Shown in pieces: positions 25,105 through 37,674 of a stretch of DNA of 64,000 bases. The stretch is from positions 40,213,255-40,277,254 of the forward strand of contig OW121742.1 in the NCBI GenBank assembly GCA_933228675.1, in the 5' to 3' direction. Below the pieces are notes generated by a model. The model worked only from the letters and a program-made list of their open reading frames with translations, made no database searches and was not told the origin of the DNA. This DNA comes from Stomorhina lunata. Its lineage: Eukaryota; Arthropoda; Insecta; Diptera; Rhiniidae. The position numbers were made by a program, and so were the translations under genes. How positions within the stretch are numbered: the stretch's first letter is position 1; the number at the start of each line of letters is the position of its first letter.

Positions 25105-25965
25105 CAAAAAACGAACTATTTATAGGAAATTTTTCAAAAATGGGCTATTTACAACAAATTTCTTAAAAATTGTCTATTTATAGAAAATTTTTCAAAAATT
25201 GACTATTTATGGGAAATTTTTCGAAAATTGAATATTTATCGGAAATTTTTCGAAAATTGACTTTTTATAGGAACTTTTTCGAAAATTGACCATTTATAAT
25301 AAATTTTTCGAAAATTGACTATTTATAGGAAATTTTTCGAAAATTGTCTATTTATAGGAAATTTTTCGAAAATTGACTATTAATAGGAAATTTTTCGAAA
25401 ATTGACTATTTATAGGAAATTTTTCGAAAATTGACTATTTATAGGAAATTTTTCGAAAATTGACTATTTATAGGAAATTTTTCGAAAATTGACTATTTAT
25501 AGGAAATTTTTCGAAAATTGACTTTTTATAGGAAATTTTTCGAAAATTGACTATTTATAGGAAATTTTTCGAAAATTGACTATTTATAGGAAATTTTTCG
25601 AAAATTGACTATTTATAGGACATTTGTTCGAAAATTGACTATTTATAGGAAATTTTTCGAAAATTGACTATTTATAGGAAATTTTTCGAAAATTGACTAT
25701 TTATAGGAAATTTTTCGAAAATTGACTATTTATAGGAAATTTTTCGAAAATTGACTATTTATAGGAAATTTTTCGAAAATTGACTATTTATAGGAAATTT
25801 TTCGAAAATTGACTATTTATAGAAAATATTTCGAAAATTGACTATTTATAGGAAATTTTTCGAAAATTGACTATTTATAGGAAATTTTTCGAAAATTGAC
25901 TAGTTATAGGAAATTTTACGAAAATTGCCTATTTATAGGAATTTTTTTGAAAATTTAAATTTTTT
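25105..25965 (+). repeat. 29-mer satellite, short block
   Basis: About 29 copies of the TATAGGAAATTTTTC / GAAAATTGACTATT unit, same orientation as the two preceding blocks. The middle is nearly uniform and the edges are diverged. Confidence 0.95.
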
Positions 25966-26869
25966 AAAGAATTGACTGAATTTTATTAATTCATAGATTT
26001 TAAGTTTTTCCTTCTTCTATACATTTTATTTATTTGTTTTCTTAAAAATTTCAGTGTTTTTTTCCACCAATTTCTTCTCCTTCTTCTTTTACTTGATGAT
26101 TTAAATATCCTGTAGGCCTTTGAGCATTTCCTTGCCTCTGGCTTTTTGTTGGTCATGGACGATCACAATGTTACTGCAAAAGTTATAAGTTGTTTTCTTC
26201 TATAAACGAACAAGTATTTTGTACATGAAAGTAATATATTATAATGTTTTATTATTTTTTACACATTCACATTTATATCCTTCTGACATGTCCTTTCTCC
26301 TACACTTTCTACTTAAATATGTATGATTGTATGTGTTTTTAATCTTCTTTTCTTTCTTGGTACAAAAAAATTGTTAAATCTAAGAGTTTGAGGCATGTAA
26401 ATGTGAGTTAAGAGTGATTGTCTGTGTTAGCCAAGTTTATATGTTGGCTTTAAATGTTAATGTGAGTGTGTGTGTGTGTGGGTAAGTGTAGTTTGCGTGA
26501 TTTAAATGTTATGTGTATGTGTCATAATGTATAATCTGTTTTTGTTGTTTTTTTTTTTATAATGTTTTCTGCCAAGATTTTCTTAGTTTTTCTTTTATTA
26601 TTGTTTTTAACACATTTACACATAAAACGTTTAAATATATGAATACAAAAGTATGCGTGTGTGGAAAAATCACACAATCCAACTCGAAAGCATATACATT
26701 TACACATACACAAACATACAGAACAGTAATAAAAACAAAAGTAATGAGTTTTTAAGTTTTTTACAAACGACGTTTAGTTGTTGTAAATATTAAGAAGTTT
26801 ATGTATTAGGATGTCCCTTTCAAACTCAACATTCCAAGAAAACACTTATAGAACTATAAAAAATACTAC
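25966..26869. other. unique DNA with a small TG microsatellite
   Basis: Contains a TG-rich run near 26461-26485 and pyrimidine-rich stretches near 26035-26095. The open frame 26522-26713 (minus) is low-complexity and has no recognisable domain. No gene is supported. Confidence 0.4.
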
Positions 26870-27795
26870 CTTTCTATAGAAAAACCAAAATTTTTCTATA
26901 GAAAAACCTATTTTTTTTCTATAGAAAAACTTCTATAGAAAAACCTAATTTTTCTATAGAAAAACCTAATTTTTGTATAGAAAAACCTAATTTTTCTATA
27001 GAAAAACCTAATTTTTGTATAGAAAAACCTAATTTTTCTATTGAAAAACCTAATTTTTCTACAGAAAAACCTAATTTTTCTATAGAAAAACCTAATTTTT
27101 CCATAGAAAACCCTAATTTTTCTGTAGAAAACCCTAATTTTTCTATAGAAAAACCTAATTTTTCTATAGAAAAACCTAATTTTTCTATAGAAAAACCTAA
27201 TTTTTCTATAGAAAAACCTAATTTTTCTATAGAAAAACCTAATTTTTCTACAGAAAAACCTAATTTTTCTATAGAAAAACCTAATTTTTCTATAGAAAAA
27301 CCTAATTTTTCTATAGAAAAACCTAATTATTCTATAGAAAAACCTAATTTTTCTATAGAAAAACCTAATTTTTCTATAGAAAAACCTAATTTTTCTATAG
27401 AAAAAACCTAATTTTTCTATAGAAAAACCTAATTTTTCTATAGAAAAACCTAATTTTTCTATAGAAAAACCTAATTTTTCTATAGAATAACCTAATTTTC
27501 TATAGAAAAACCTAATTTTTCTATAGAAAAACCTAATTTTTCTATATAAAAACCTAATTTTTCTATAGAAAAACCTAATTTTTCTATAGAAAAACCTAAT
27601 TTTTCTATAGAAAAACCTAATTTTTCTATAGAAAAACCTAATTTTTCTATAGAAAAACCTAATTTTTCTATAGAAAAACCTAATTTTTCTATAGAAAAAC
27701 CTAATTTTTCTATAGAAAAACCTAATTTTTCTATAGAAAAACCTAATTTTTCTATAGAAAAACCTAATTTTTCTGCAGAAAAACCTACTTTTTTT
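26870..27795 (+). repeat. 21-mer satellite (group II)
   Basis: About 43 copies of CTATAGAAAAACCTAATTTT plus T, period 21 bp, with point variants (GTATAG, CCATAG, CTGCAG). Because 21 is a multiple of three, one minus frame reads EKLGFSI repeatedly. That 61-residue frame (26919-27104) depends on a chance ATG and is broken by indels, so I do not call it a gene. Confidence 0.95.
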
Positions 27796-29029
27796 AAGTA
27801 AAAACCTCCTCCTGTTGCCTAGTGGGACAATCTAAGAAAAACCCATGTGTATGTAGTTTTCTCTCCTTCTGTGTAAATTTACATTAAAATAAATAAAACA
27901 AATAAACATTTTGTAAAAGTCTTGTTATTTAAAACCCCTAGAATGTATGTTAAAATTTCCATCTGTTTTTTAAATTTTTAAAACTTATTTTCTTTTTATT
28001 TTCTTATTGTAATTTTTATTATTTTGTGCGAATATTTGTGTGTGTTCTCATGAAATCGATTACGTGCGTTTAAAGTCTTGTTAAGAATTTTACACAATTT
28101 TATTGTAGGTTGACCCAGTTTTCTTTTACATTTCATTTTCTTCATATTTCTTTTTTTTTTTTGCATTTACTGATGAGTTTTAAAGAACCCAATAGCTTTA
28201 AATGGGTATGGGAAATTTACATATAATCTGAACTATATTGTAGACTTTTTGAAAAATGTTTTAAGTATTAAACATTTTGTAAATGAAGAATATTTAAGGA
28301 ATAAAACAGAATTTGAATAAGTTTTCTTTTCAAGGTAGGAATTTGATTTTAGTTGCAAATGAGTTTTTTGGTTTAATTTAGGGGAAAAGAGAGACATATA
28401 CACAGTTGTTTCATAGTGAAAACATTCTCGCAACCGATTAAAACAAAAATATGAAATAATGTTGCATACTTTAAGGATGTTTAAACAAATTTCAGAATTT
28501 TAGATATATTGAAAGAATCTGAAAAGAATTCTATACCTAAATTTACAGTGCGAAATTGTTAAATATATTTGTTAAGAAAGCTTTTTTAATTCTACTCAAA
28601 GTGTAGGACATTTAAAAAAATGTAAGGTAAGAGAGTAAGAGAGATAACAAATGTTTCTATAATTCACAAATCTTAAATACCCTTTCGCCTATGTCTGTGT
28701 TGGTTATAATTTTTCTTCTAGCAACAGTTTGATTACCTACGGCAACACTTTTCCTTAATAAAATTCAAATGTTAAAACCGCTTTGCTTAAGCTACAATTT
28801 GAGTATTTAATTATTGCTGTTAAATTAATCTTATCTCATTGACTGATAGATAAGCTGGGGCAAAAAGCACTCAACTACCAATTAGTGTTAATTAAAATGT
28901 TAAAAACCGGTCCATGTTAAGTTAACATTGAGAGACTTTCTACAAAAAAAAAAAAAACAAATAAATAAATGTTTATTATCATATGTATGGATTTAAATTT
29001 TTAAAATGATGCCAGATCAAACCATTTTT
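27796..29029. other. unique DNA, no gene seen
   Basis: AT-rich, non-repetitive. An open frame of 66 residues (28233-28433, minus) has no recognised motif. Confidence 0.4.
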
Positions 29030-31885
29030 TATTTTCAAAAATAAGAAATTTTTAAAAAATTTTGTATAAATATAAAAAAATTTAAAAAAAATGTCTATTA
29101 AAAAAAAGTAATTATTATAAAATTTCTAAAAAAAAACAAGCATTTTTTCAAAGCTTCTTATAAAAATAAGAAATTTTTTAAAAATTTTCTATAAAAATAA
29201 GAAATTTTTGAAAAATTTTCTATAAAAATAAGAAATTTTTGAAAATTTTCTATAAAACTAAGAAGTTTTTGAAAAATTTTCTTTAAAACTAAGAAGTTTT
29301 TGAAAAATTTTCTATAAAAATAAGAAATTTTTCAAAAATTAATACACTTTCAAAATAAGAAACTTATGAAACTTTACCTAAAAAAAATGAAATTTTTGAA
29401 AATTTTTCTATAAAAATAAGAAAATTTTTCAAAATTTCCTATAAAAATAAGAAATTAAAAAAAATCCTATAAAAATAAGAATTTTTTGAAAAATTTACTA
29501 TCAAAAAAAAGAAATTTTTGAAAAATTTCCTATAAAAATAAGAAATTTTTGAAAATTTTTCTATAAAAATATGAAAATTTTTCAAAATTTCCTATAAAAA
29601 TAAGAAATTTTTTAAAAATTTCATTTAAAAATAAGTAGTTTTTGAAAAATTTCCTACAAAATAAGAATTTCTTATAAAAATAAGAAATTTATGAAAAATT
29701 TCCTACAAAAATCCGAATTTTTTTTCTAATTTCCTATAAAAATAACAAATTATTGCAAAATTTCCTTTAAAAATAAAAAAATTGAAAATATATTTATAAA
29801 ATTTGGAAATTTTTGAAATCTTCCGATAAAACTTAAAACTTTTTGAAAAACTTCCTACAAAAATAAATAAATTTTTAAATAATAAAATTTCCTAATAAAA
29901 TAAGAAATTTTTAAAAAATTTCGTATCAAAACAGAAGAAATTTTTGAAAAATTTTCTAAAACAATACGAAATTTTTTAAAATTCCCTATAAAAATTGGAA
30001 TTGTTGTAAAACTTCCTGTAAAAATAAGAAACATTTCCAACAAAAATAAAAAATGTTTGAAAAATATTCTATAAAAATATACAATTTTTTAAAAATTTCC
30101 TATAAAAATATGAAATTTTTGAAAAATTTAACATAAAAATAAGAAATTTTTAAAAATTTTGTTATAGAAATAAAAAATTTCAAAAAAAGAACTTTTTACA
30201 AAAATTCCTATAAAAATTAGAAATTTTTGAAAAACTTCTCATAAAAATAAGAATTTTTTAAAAATTTTGTTATAGAAATAAAAAATTTCAAAAAAAGAAC
30301 TTTTTACAAAAATTCCTATAAAAATTAGAAATTTTTGAAAAACTTCTCATAAAGATAAGAATTTTTTGCAAAAATTTTCTATAAAAAAAAGAAATTTTTG
30401 AAAAATTTTCTTTAAAAATAAGAAATAAGAAATTTTCGTTAAAAATAAGAAATTTTTGAAAAATTATAGGAAATTTTTCAAAATTTTTTTAAAAATTTCC
30501 TATAAAAATCAGAAATTATTAAAAAATTTCCTATAAAAATAAGAAATTTTTAAAAAATTTCCTATAAAAATAAGAAATTTTTAAAAAATTTCCTATAAAA
30601 ATAAGAATTTTTTAAAAAATTTCCTATAAAAATAGCAAATATTTGAAAATTTTTCTATAAAAATAAGAATTTTTTAAAAAACTTAATTTGTAAATTTCCT
30701 ATAAAAATAATAAATTAAAAAAAAATCCTATAAAAAAAATAAAAAACTTTGGACAAAAATCCTATAAAAAAAATTGGAAAAAATGTCTATAAAAATAGAA
30801 ATAATTGAAAAAATTGTTATAAAAATAATAAATTTTTAAAACATTTCCTATAGAAATAAGAAATTTTTTAAAAATTTCCTATAAAAAAAATAAATTTTTG
30901 AAAAGTTTCCTATAAAAATAAGAATTTTTTAAAAAAACTTAATTTTAAAATTTCCTATAAAAATAATAAATTTAAAAAAAATTCCTATAAGAATAATAAA
31001 CTTTGGAAAAAATCCTATAAAAAAAATTTGAAAAAATTTCTATAAAAATAGAAATAATTGAGAAAATTCTTATAAAATAATAAATTTTTAAAACATTTCC
31101 TATAGAAATAAGAAATTTTTTTTAAATTTCCTATAAAAAAAGAAATTTTTGAAAAGTTTCCTATAAAAAAGGAATGTTTGAAAACTTTCCTATAAAAAAA
31201 AAAATGAAAATTTTCCTGTAAAAATAAAAAATATTTGAAACATCATATAAAAAAAAAGAAATTTTTGAAAAATTTCTTATAAAACTAAGAAATTTTTGAA
31301 AAATTTCCTATAAAAATAAGAAATTTTTAAAAAGTTTCCTATAAAAAAGAAATGTTTGAAAATAAAAAAAAATTAAAATTTTCCTGTAAAAATAAAAAAT
31401 ATTTGAAACATTTCCTGTAAAAAAAAAAAAATTTTTTAAAAATTTCTTATAAAACTAAGAAATTTTTGAAAAATTTCCTATAAAAATAAGAAAGTTTTTA
31501 AAATTTTCTATAAAAATAAGTAGTTTTTGAAAATTTTTCTAAAAAAACTAAAAATTTTTGAAAAATTTCCTATTAAAATAAAAAGTTTCTGAAAAATTTC
31601 CTATAAAACTAAGAAATTTTAAGGAAAATTTTCTATAAAAATAAGAAATTTTTGAAAATTTTTTTATAAAGATAAGAAAGTTATAAAAAACATTTCTATA
31701 AAAATAAGTAGTTTTTGTAAAACTTCCTATAAAAAAAATCGAAAAAATTTTCTATAAAAAAAGGAAATTTTTGAAAATATACCTATAAAAAAAAATAAAA
31801 TTTTGAAAAATTCCCTATAAAAATAAGTAATTTTTGAAAAATTTCCTATAAAAATAAAATTGTTTTGAAAAATAAAATAGGAAAT
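29030..31885 (-). repeat. 31-mer satellite (group I), degenerate block with local duplications
   Basis: Reverse orientation (AAATTTCCTATAAAAATAAG / AAATTTTTGAA). Many indels make the period wander around 30-31 bp. Local blocks are duplicated: TTATAGAAATAAAAAATTTC recurs at 108-bp spacing (30161 and 30269), and AACTTAATTT blocks recur at about 255-bp spacing (30681 and 30936). Open frames here are repeat translation. Confidence 0.92.
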
Positions 31886-32096
31886 ATTTAAAAAATTTAT
31901 ATGTTTCAATGAAAAGCTATTTTCCAGAAAAAAAAATATTAATGTTATTTTCATCGTAAAATTACACTTGTGAAGATTCCAGACATCAGACTTCAAGTAC
32001 ATATTATGGCGCGATCAAAATCATAACTTAAGCGCTTTTTTTCTTTTAAAACTCTGGCAATATCGGTCAGTAATACTGGCATCAGAATGCATATAA

Positions 32097-32933
32097 AACA
32101 AGTAAGGAAGCGCTATAGTCGGTCAAGCCGACCATACGATACCCTTCACCACTAAGGTCAAAGGTGTTATTTTTCCTTTGTAAAGACAAATATTTGCTAA
32201 ATTTTGCCATCATACAAACATTTTCTCAAAACTTATATATTCAACCTGTTTCCGTCATTTGGACTTATATGAGAGCTAGGGTCACATGTGGACCGATTAT
32301 CTCGAAATTTGGCAGATTGATTACAGTTGTTACAAAAATTATGTATGCAGAAAATAGACTCTAAATTTCCATTATCTTTAGATTTACGAGCGTTTTAGTG
32401 ATTTTTTGTCTCATTTAGTGCGTTTTTAAAGAAGAGTTTGTATGGGAGCTATGGTCAAATGTGGACCGATTTCAACAAAATTTGGTACAGTGATTTAAGT
32501 TGACATAAGCAGTATTTGTTTTAAATTTCATGAAAAAATATTGATATTCGTGGCCAATATAGCAATTCCGGGAAGTGGGACCTATGGGAGGTACCATAAA
32601 TAATGGACCGATTTTGACCAATTTCAATAGCCATGGTCCCATTATCAAAAAAATGATCTGTGCCAAATTTCATCAAATTATCTTTAGAATTGCGACCTGT
32701 AGTTTGATTACAAGGTTTACATGGGGGTCCAGCCAGCCAGCCAGCCGTCCAGCCAGCCAGCCAGACGGACGGACGGACGGACGGACATCGCTAAATCGAC
32801 TCAGAAAGTGATTCTAAGCCTATTGGTATACTAAAAGGTGGGTCTAAGACAAATATTTCTATGCGTTACAAACATCAGCACAAACTTATAATACCCTTTC
32901 CACCTATGGTGGTGAAGGGTATAAAAATTGTAT
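32097..32933 (+). mobile_element. dispersed DINE-1-like element, copy 3
   Basis: A complete copy, AACAAGTAAGGAAGCGC to GGTGGTGAAGGGTATA. The 14-bp motif ATACCCTTCACCAC near the 5' end is the reverse complement of GTGGTGAAGGGTAT at the 3' end. The CCAG and GGAC microsatellites near 32731-32786 sit just before ATCGCTAAATCGACTCAG. The 3' end can fold as ATACCCTTTCCACC / GGTGGTGAAGGGTAT. These three traits match the described layout of DINE-1/Helentron-associated elements. Open frames inside are not genes. Confidence 0.88.
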
Positions 32934-34082
32934 TGAATTGCTCTCAGATTCAAATAATAATAAATAAAAATAAAAACAACAGGTTGTTTTGTTGATATTT
33001 AGATTCGAATAACCGGTTTTCTGACAGTCAAGTCATGCATGATGTTTAAAATATTTTCATGAGAGCAAATACAACTAAAAAGTGAGACCAATAAACTGAA
33101 AGACCTCAGTAGAGGCGAAGGCAAATCGAAAAAATTTTAAAAAGTAGAAAACGAAAAAAATAAACATTAAAAATAAAAACAAACTGTCAATTTAGTCAGA
33201 TGCGGTAACTAAAAGAGTGAGCGTGGCGATATGAAAAGATTAAAATAATTTAATAAAAATACGAAAACGCAAAAAATTTGTATAAAAAGTTGCCCTTAAA
33301 TATTAAAATTTTGTTTAAATAAATAAAATTTTTCTAAAGTATTAAAATTTTTCTGTTTTTTCAACAAAATAATAATTTTTCAAAAAAAAAAAAATTAAAA
33401 TTCTGTGAAAGTCAATAAAATTGTGTTTTTCTGTATTTTAATCCCTAGATAAAATTCTTCTTAAATTAATAATAAAAAAAATTTTGTAATTTATGTTAAC
33501 ATTTGTTTAAATTTGATAAGTTTTTTGTTTAATTAAAAGAATATTTTTTCGTTGTTTTCGAAAGTCATTTATTTATTGACGTGTATTTGTTTAATTGTTT
33601 CAAAAAAAAAAAAAAAAAATTTGGTTTATAAATTTAACAATTATTGAAGCGGAATTTCCAAACCACAATAAACCAGGTAAATAAATAATGAATGCCACTT
33701 ATTTTGTTTTCTTTTTTTTTCAATTGAATTATAGCTTTTATTAAAACAAGTTTTCTTCCCAATAGTATTGCCATGTTCTTTTAAAATTTACAAAATAATA
33801 GTAATCTTAAAAATTTTGTTATTGCTTGCTTAAATCTTTACGCCATCTAATATTTTTAAGTGTAAATCATAACTTTATTAAGGTAGTGAGAAATATCTAT
33901 GGCAACACTGATCTGGTTTTCAAATTCAATTATTTATCTTAACAGTTTTGTTATTAAATGTTTAAATATTTACACAAAATTCCTTGGAAAAATTGTTAAT
34001 CACAAGTAAATTGTGTAAACGATTAATTTCAACGGCAACACTGGTCTTGTCTTAAAATTCCATTGTTATGCCCTACACTATG
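32934..34082. other. unique DNA, possible splice donor near 33677
   Basis: AT-rich sequence between two transposons. At 33667-33682 AATAAACCAG is followed by GTAAATAA, a fair donor site. The region before it (about 33000-33670) has no acceptor that I trust, so an alternative first exon is only a possibility. No coding frame is seen. Confidence 0.35.
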
Positions 34083-35269
34083 TAAAGGGTGGTAAAATTG
34101 TAAGGGCCGATGTTGAATGTGAACCACACCTAAACGCCAAGTTTTTTTCCGAATTTTGAACCATGGAGAGACACACAATCCAACAACGTGTTAAAGTTAT
34201 CCAGACTTATTATGAAAATGGGCGTTCAAATCAAAATGCATATCGTGCACTTCGTGATTTTTTTTGGTCAATTTGATCGTCCAAATGTGCGTACAATCGC
34301 AAAAATCGTGGAAAAATTCGTGCAAACCGGATCTGTAGAAGATGTGAGAACACCAGTGCATGCTCGTACAGCTCGTACTGCAGAAAATATTGCTGCTGTT
34401 CGCGATAGTGTGGCTGCATTTACACGCTTACAAGGTGCAATTGGTTCAAGAACTAAAGCCTCTTGACCATTCCAAATGTCGTGAATGGGCGGAATGGTGG
34501 CAAGAAATGGCAACAGTGGATGATCAATTTTCGAAGAAAATCATCTTCAGTGATGAGGCACATTTTCACCTAGTGGATTCGTCAATAAACAGAATTCCCG
34601 CATTTGGGCGAATGAGAATCTAAGAGTGATTGTCGAAAAACCAATGCACCCACTAAGAGTGACTGTTTGATGTGGTTTATGGGCTGGCGGCATCATCGGG
34701 CCGAATTTTTTCCAAAATGAGGCCGGTCAGGCAGTTACTGTGAATGGTGTTCGCTATCGTGAGATGATAACGAACTTTTTATGGCCAGAATTGGAAGATA
34801 TGGATGTGGACGATATGTGGTTTCAGCAGGACGGTGCCACTTGCCACACAGCTAACGAAACAATGGCTCTTTTGCGCAACAAATTCAATTGCCGTGTTAT
34901 CTCACGTAATGGCGATGTCAATTAGCCGCCAAGATCATGTGATTTGACACCGTTGGACTTTTTTCTTTGGGGTTATTTGAAAGAAAAAGTGTACGTCGAT
35001 AAGCCAGCAACAATTCAAGAACTAAAGGATGAGATAATTCGGCACATTAACGGCATAGAACCTCCATTATGCCTCAGGGTCATCGAAAATTTGGACCATC
35101 GGATGGAGGTGTGCCGCCGTGGTCGTGGCGTCCATTTGGCCGATATTTTGTTTCATACATAATTGAGTAATACCAATATATCATAATAAAATAGAAGTAC
35201 AATAATTTCCTGAATAGTTTGTGTTTTATTCAAAATCAACATCGGCCCTTGAAATTTAACCACCCGATA
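34083..35269 (+). mobile_element. Tc1/mariner-type DNA transposon, inactive
   Basis: Bounded by TA at 34083-34084 and TA at 35268-35269. The inverted ends share GGGTGG near the edge and the inner block AAGGGCCGATGTTGA; the left end is about 34087-34123 and the right about 35229-35265. They enclose one decayed transposase on the + strand. An AATAAA-like signal lies near 35187. It is probably immobile by itself but could in principle be moved in trans if its ends still bind a transposase. Confidence 0.9.
34163..35163 (+). pseudogene. mariner-superfamily transposase pseudogene
   Basis: The start at 34163 (MERHTIQQRV) opens a helix-turn-helix region containing FDRPNVRTIAKIVEKF. It is broken by an extra T in the T-run near 34258-34265. 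An internal deletion of very roughly 30 codons with a frame change follows near 34410. A further frame change lies near 34580. A TGA at 34668-34670 and a TAG at 34923-34925 fall where tryptophan is expected. Recognisable catalytic parts remain: FSDEAHF (D at 34552), FQQDGATCH (D at 34830) and CDLTPLDFFLWG (D at 34941). By my count 36 residues lie between the second and third D. The C-terminal piece ends GVHLADILFHT. The lineage within Tc1/mariner is not resolved. Confidence 0.9.
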
Positions 35270-35318
35270 CTCAATAGGGTTGGTTTTTGTTGCTTACAAA
35301 CTTATAAAATTTATTTTT

Positions 35319-36105
35319 TTATACCCTTCACCACCATAGGCGGAAAGGGTATTATAAGTCTGTGCTGATGAATGTAACACATAGAAATATTTATCTCAGA
35401 CCCACCTTTCAGTATACCAATAGACTAAGAATCACTTTCTGAGTCGATTTAGCGATGTCAGCCCGTTCTTCTGGCTGGACCCCCAAGTAAACCGTGTAAT
35501 CAAAGTACAGGTCGCAATTCTTAAGATAATTTTATGAAATTTGGCATAGATAATTTTTTTTGATAGTAAGACCATGGCTATTGAAATTCTTCAAAATCGG
35601 TCCATTATTTATGGTACCTCCCATAGGTCCCGCTTCCCGGAATTGATATATTGGCCACAAATATCAATATTTTTTCATGAAATTTAAAACAAATACTGCT
35701 TTTGTAAACCAAAATCATTGTACCAAATTTCGTTGAAATCGGTCCACATTTCATCATAGCTCCCATACAAACTCTCAAATCGCACTAAATGAGACAACAA
35801 AAATCACTAAAACGCTCGTAAATCTGAAGATAATACGAATTTTGAGTTTATTTTTTGCACACATATTTTTTGTAAAAACTGTAATCAATTTGGTAAATTT
35901 CGAGATAATCGGTCCACATTTGACCCTAGCTCTCATATAAGTTCAAATATCGGAAACAGCTTAAATATAAGTTTTGAGAAAATGTTTGTATGAGGACAAA
36001 ATTTAGCTACTATTTGTCTTTATGTAGGAAAAAGAGCACCTTTGACCTAAGTGGTGAAGGGTATCGTATGGTCGGGCTTGATCAACTATAGCACTTTCTT
36101 ACTTA
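35319..36105 (-). mobile_element. dispersed DINE-1-like element, copy 4
   Basis: Minus-strand copy. It has the 3' hairpin at the left (ATACCCTTCACCACCATAGG) and the 5' end at the right (GTCGGGCTTGATCAACTATA, then GCACTTTCTTAC). The microsatellite is reduced to a few bases near 35458-35480. Internal phrases match copies 1-3 with point differences. It lies just downstream of the mariner relic. Confidence 0.85.
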
Positions 36106-36111
36106 TTTTAT

Positions 36112-36585
36112 CACATAAACATTTTCTCAAGACTTATCTTTATCATATCTAAGCCATTTTCATCATATTTTATGGGAGCTACTATCAAATCTGTACCAAT
36201 TGTCTCGAAATTAAGCAATTTGATGAGAGTATATACAAAATTATTATGTAAAATAAATTAACATAAAATTGTCATTATCTTTAGGTTTATGAACTTTTTT
36301 AGTAACATAAAAATATACTGAGTTATACATATGTCCTATGCCCTATAGAGGCCCTATGCTCCACTGGAAGTCAAGGATAACAGAAGAATACATATGTCCA
36401 AAATATCAATGCGAGGAAATGAGACCCATGGGAGGTACTTGAAATAATGGACTGATTTTCGCCAAAAAAAAATGTCCAAATATACCAAAGCCGTTTCATT
36501 TACAAGGTGAACCTCAGACCAATTTTTCTATGCGCCCATACATCCGCACAAATATATACCTTTGCTGATGTAGGGTATACAAAAC
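36112..36585 (+). mobile_element. old, diverged copy of the dispersed element
   Basis: Recognisable but heavily mutated phrases appear in the family's order: ATTTTCTCAAGACTTAT, TATGGGAGCTACTATCAAAT, GTCTCGAAATTAAGC, CCATGGGAGGTAC and TTTCTATGCG. It lacks the microsatellite. It carries a short LINE insertion. The 61-residue open frame 36507-36692 is not supported as a gene. Confidence 0.65.
36337..36387 (+). mobile_element. 51-bp LINE 3'-end insertion with target duplication
   Basis: The insert ends GTCAAGGATAACAGAAG and contains GGCCCTATGCTCCACTGG, the same 3' terminus as the LINE at 51.5 kb. Perfect 12-bp direct repeats, ATACATATGTCC, flank it at 36325-36336 and 36388-36399. This is the hallmark of target-primed insertion of a severely 5'-truncated copy. 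Confidence 0.85.
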
Positions 36586-37199
36586 TTGTTATTGCTCTTA
36601 TTGTAACAACTCTAACATTTACAGTTTTATTAATCCTTCGTTTATGGGGGACTTTCCCCTGTATGAGCTCACAAGCCGCCAGGACAAAGTGAATTAGGGT
36701 TGCAGTTGAACATATTGGGGTATCATGATCACATCTCGGACATACGTTGAAATGTCACATTCTATGCGGAACCTAAAAATGTTAAGGCTCTTATTCATTT
36801 GTTATCTTACATTAGACATCCTTAAAAGATTATTCTTCAAGTTATATTACAGTGTTAAAGTTTTGTTGATATTCCCATCGACATCGATGAAAAACTGCTG
36901 AGATAATACGTATGGGGGTCTTAGAGATATAAAAGGTTGCGAATTTGAGAAATGAAGCTTTATATTATTCAACACTGCAATTGAACAGTGAATTTGCGCC
37001 CTCTGTGGTAAACTTGATACATTTTTTGACGAGAGTGCAGCTAATTCAAAATATGCACCAAATTCGAAAAAAAAAATTGTTGGTAAAATCTTTGCACTAA
37101 ATTTGGTTGCACAGCCTTTAAAGTTCAACATTTAAAAGTATCTAAGTTGTTTTCCGTAGTATTAACTTTTCACAAAATTTAGATCCATAAGTGGGTAAC
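36586..37199. other. unique DNA, no gene seen
   Basis: Moderately AT-rich. An open frame at 36847-37131 (minus, 94 residues) has no recognisable domain. Confidence 0.35.
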
Positions 37200-37545
37200 C
37201 GTAACTGTTATAACTTTTATCGTAAAGTTAGAAAATTAAAGTTATTTTTTGACCTCTAATTTTTTTTCCAGCAGAAATAAAAGTTATTTTTTTAATTAAT
37301 TTATTCGATGAAAAAAATAACAGTTTTTTTTTAATTTTAATTTTTCTAGCACAAATAAAAGTTATCTTTTCTCTTTTATTTTTTTGAGCAGAAATAAAAG
37401 TTATTTTTTGACTTTTATTCTTTCGATCAAAAATAAAAGTTATTTTTGACTTTTATTTTTTCTAGCAAAAATAAATGTTATTTTTTGACTTTATTTTTTT
37501 CGAGCAGAAATAAATGTTATTTTTTTGTTTAAATTCATGATAAAT
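37200..37545 (+). repeat. tandem repeat of about 39 bp (AAATAAAAGTTATTTTT)
   Basis: Seven or so imperfect units of AGCAGAAATAAAAGTTATTT followed by TTTGACTTTTATTTTTTCG, with length variation. The reverse complement of the same unit appears shortly after, at 37675. Confidence 0.8.
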
Positions 37546-37674
37546 TGATTATATTTATATAAAAAAAAAAAATTCAAACCAAGATAATTTTTCCGATAAA
37601 TTGTATGTCAAGTCTCCTAAAATCAGCCTTAATGCCGAAAATGACCTTTCTACACTAAACTAAAGTGGGTGAAA

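Noticed and set aside
26919..27104. Open frame of seven-residue EKLGFSI repeats
   Set aside because: It is a by-product of a 21-bp period with a chance ATG. Indels break the frame elsewhere in the same array and there is no gene context.
26870..27795. CCTAA in each 21-mer unit resembles the insect telomere repeat TTAGG
   Set aside because: There is only one pentamer per 21 bp, embedded in a unit clearly related to the other TATAG satellites. True flies generally lack TTAGG telomeres.
32164..32811. Open frames inside the dispersed elements (also near 6359-6643, 9098-9668 and 40287-40487)
   Set aside because: The same nucleotide phrases recur in every copy, with frames broken differently each time, so there is no sign of selection for protein.
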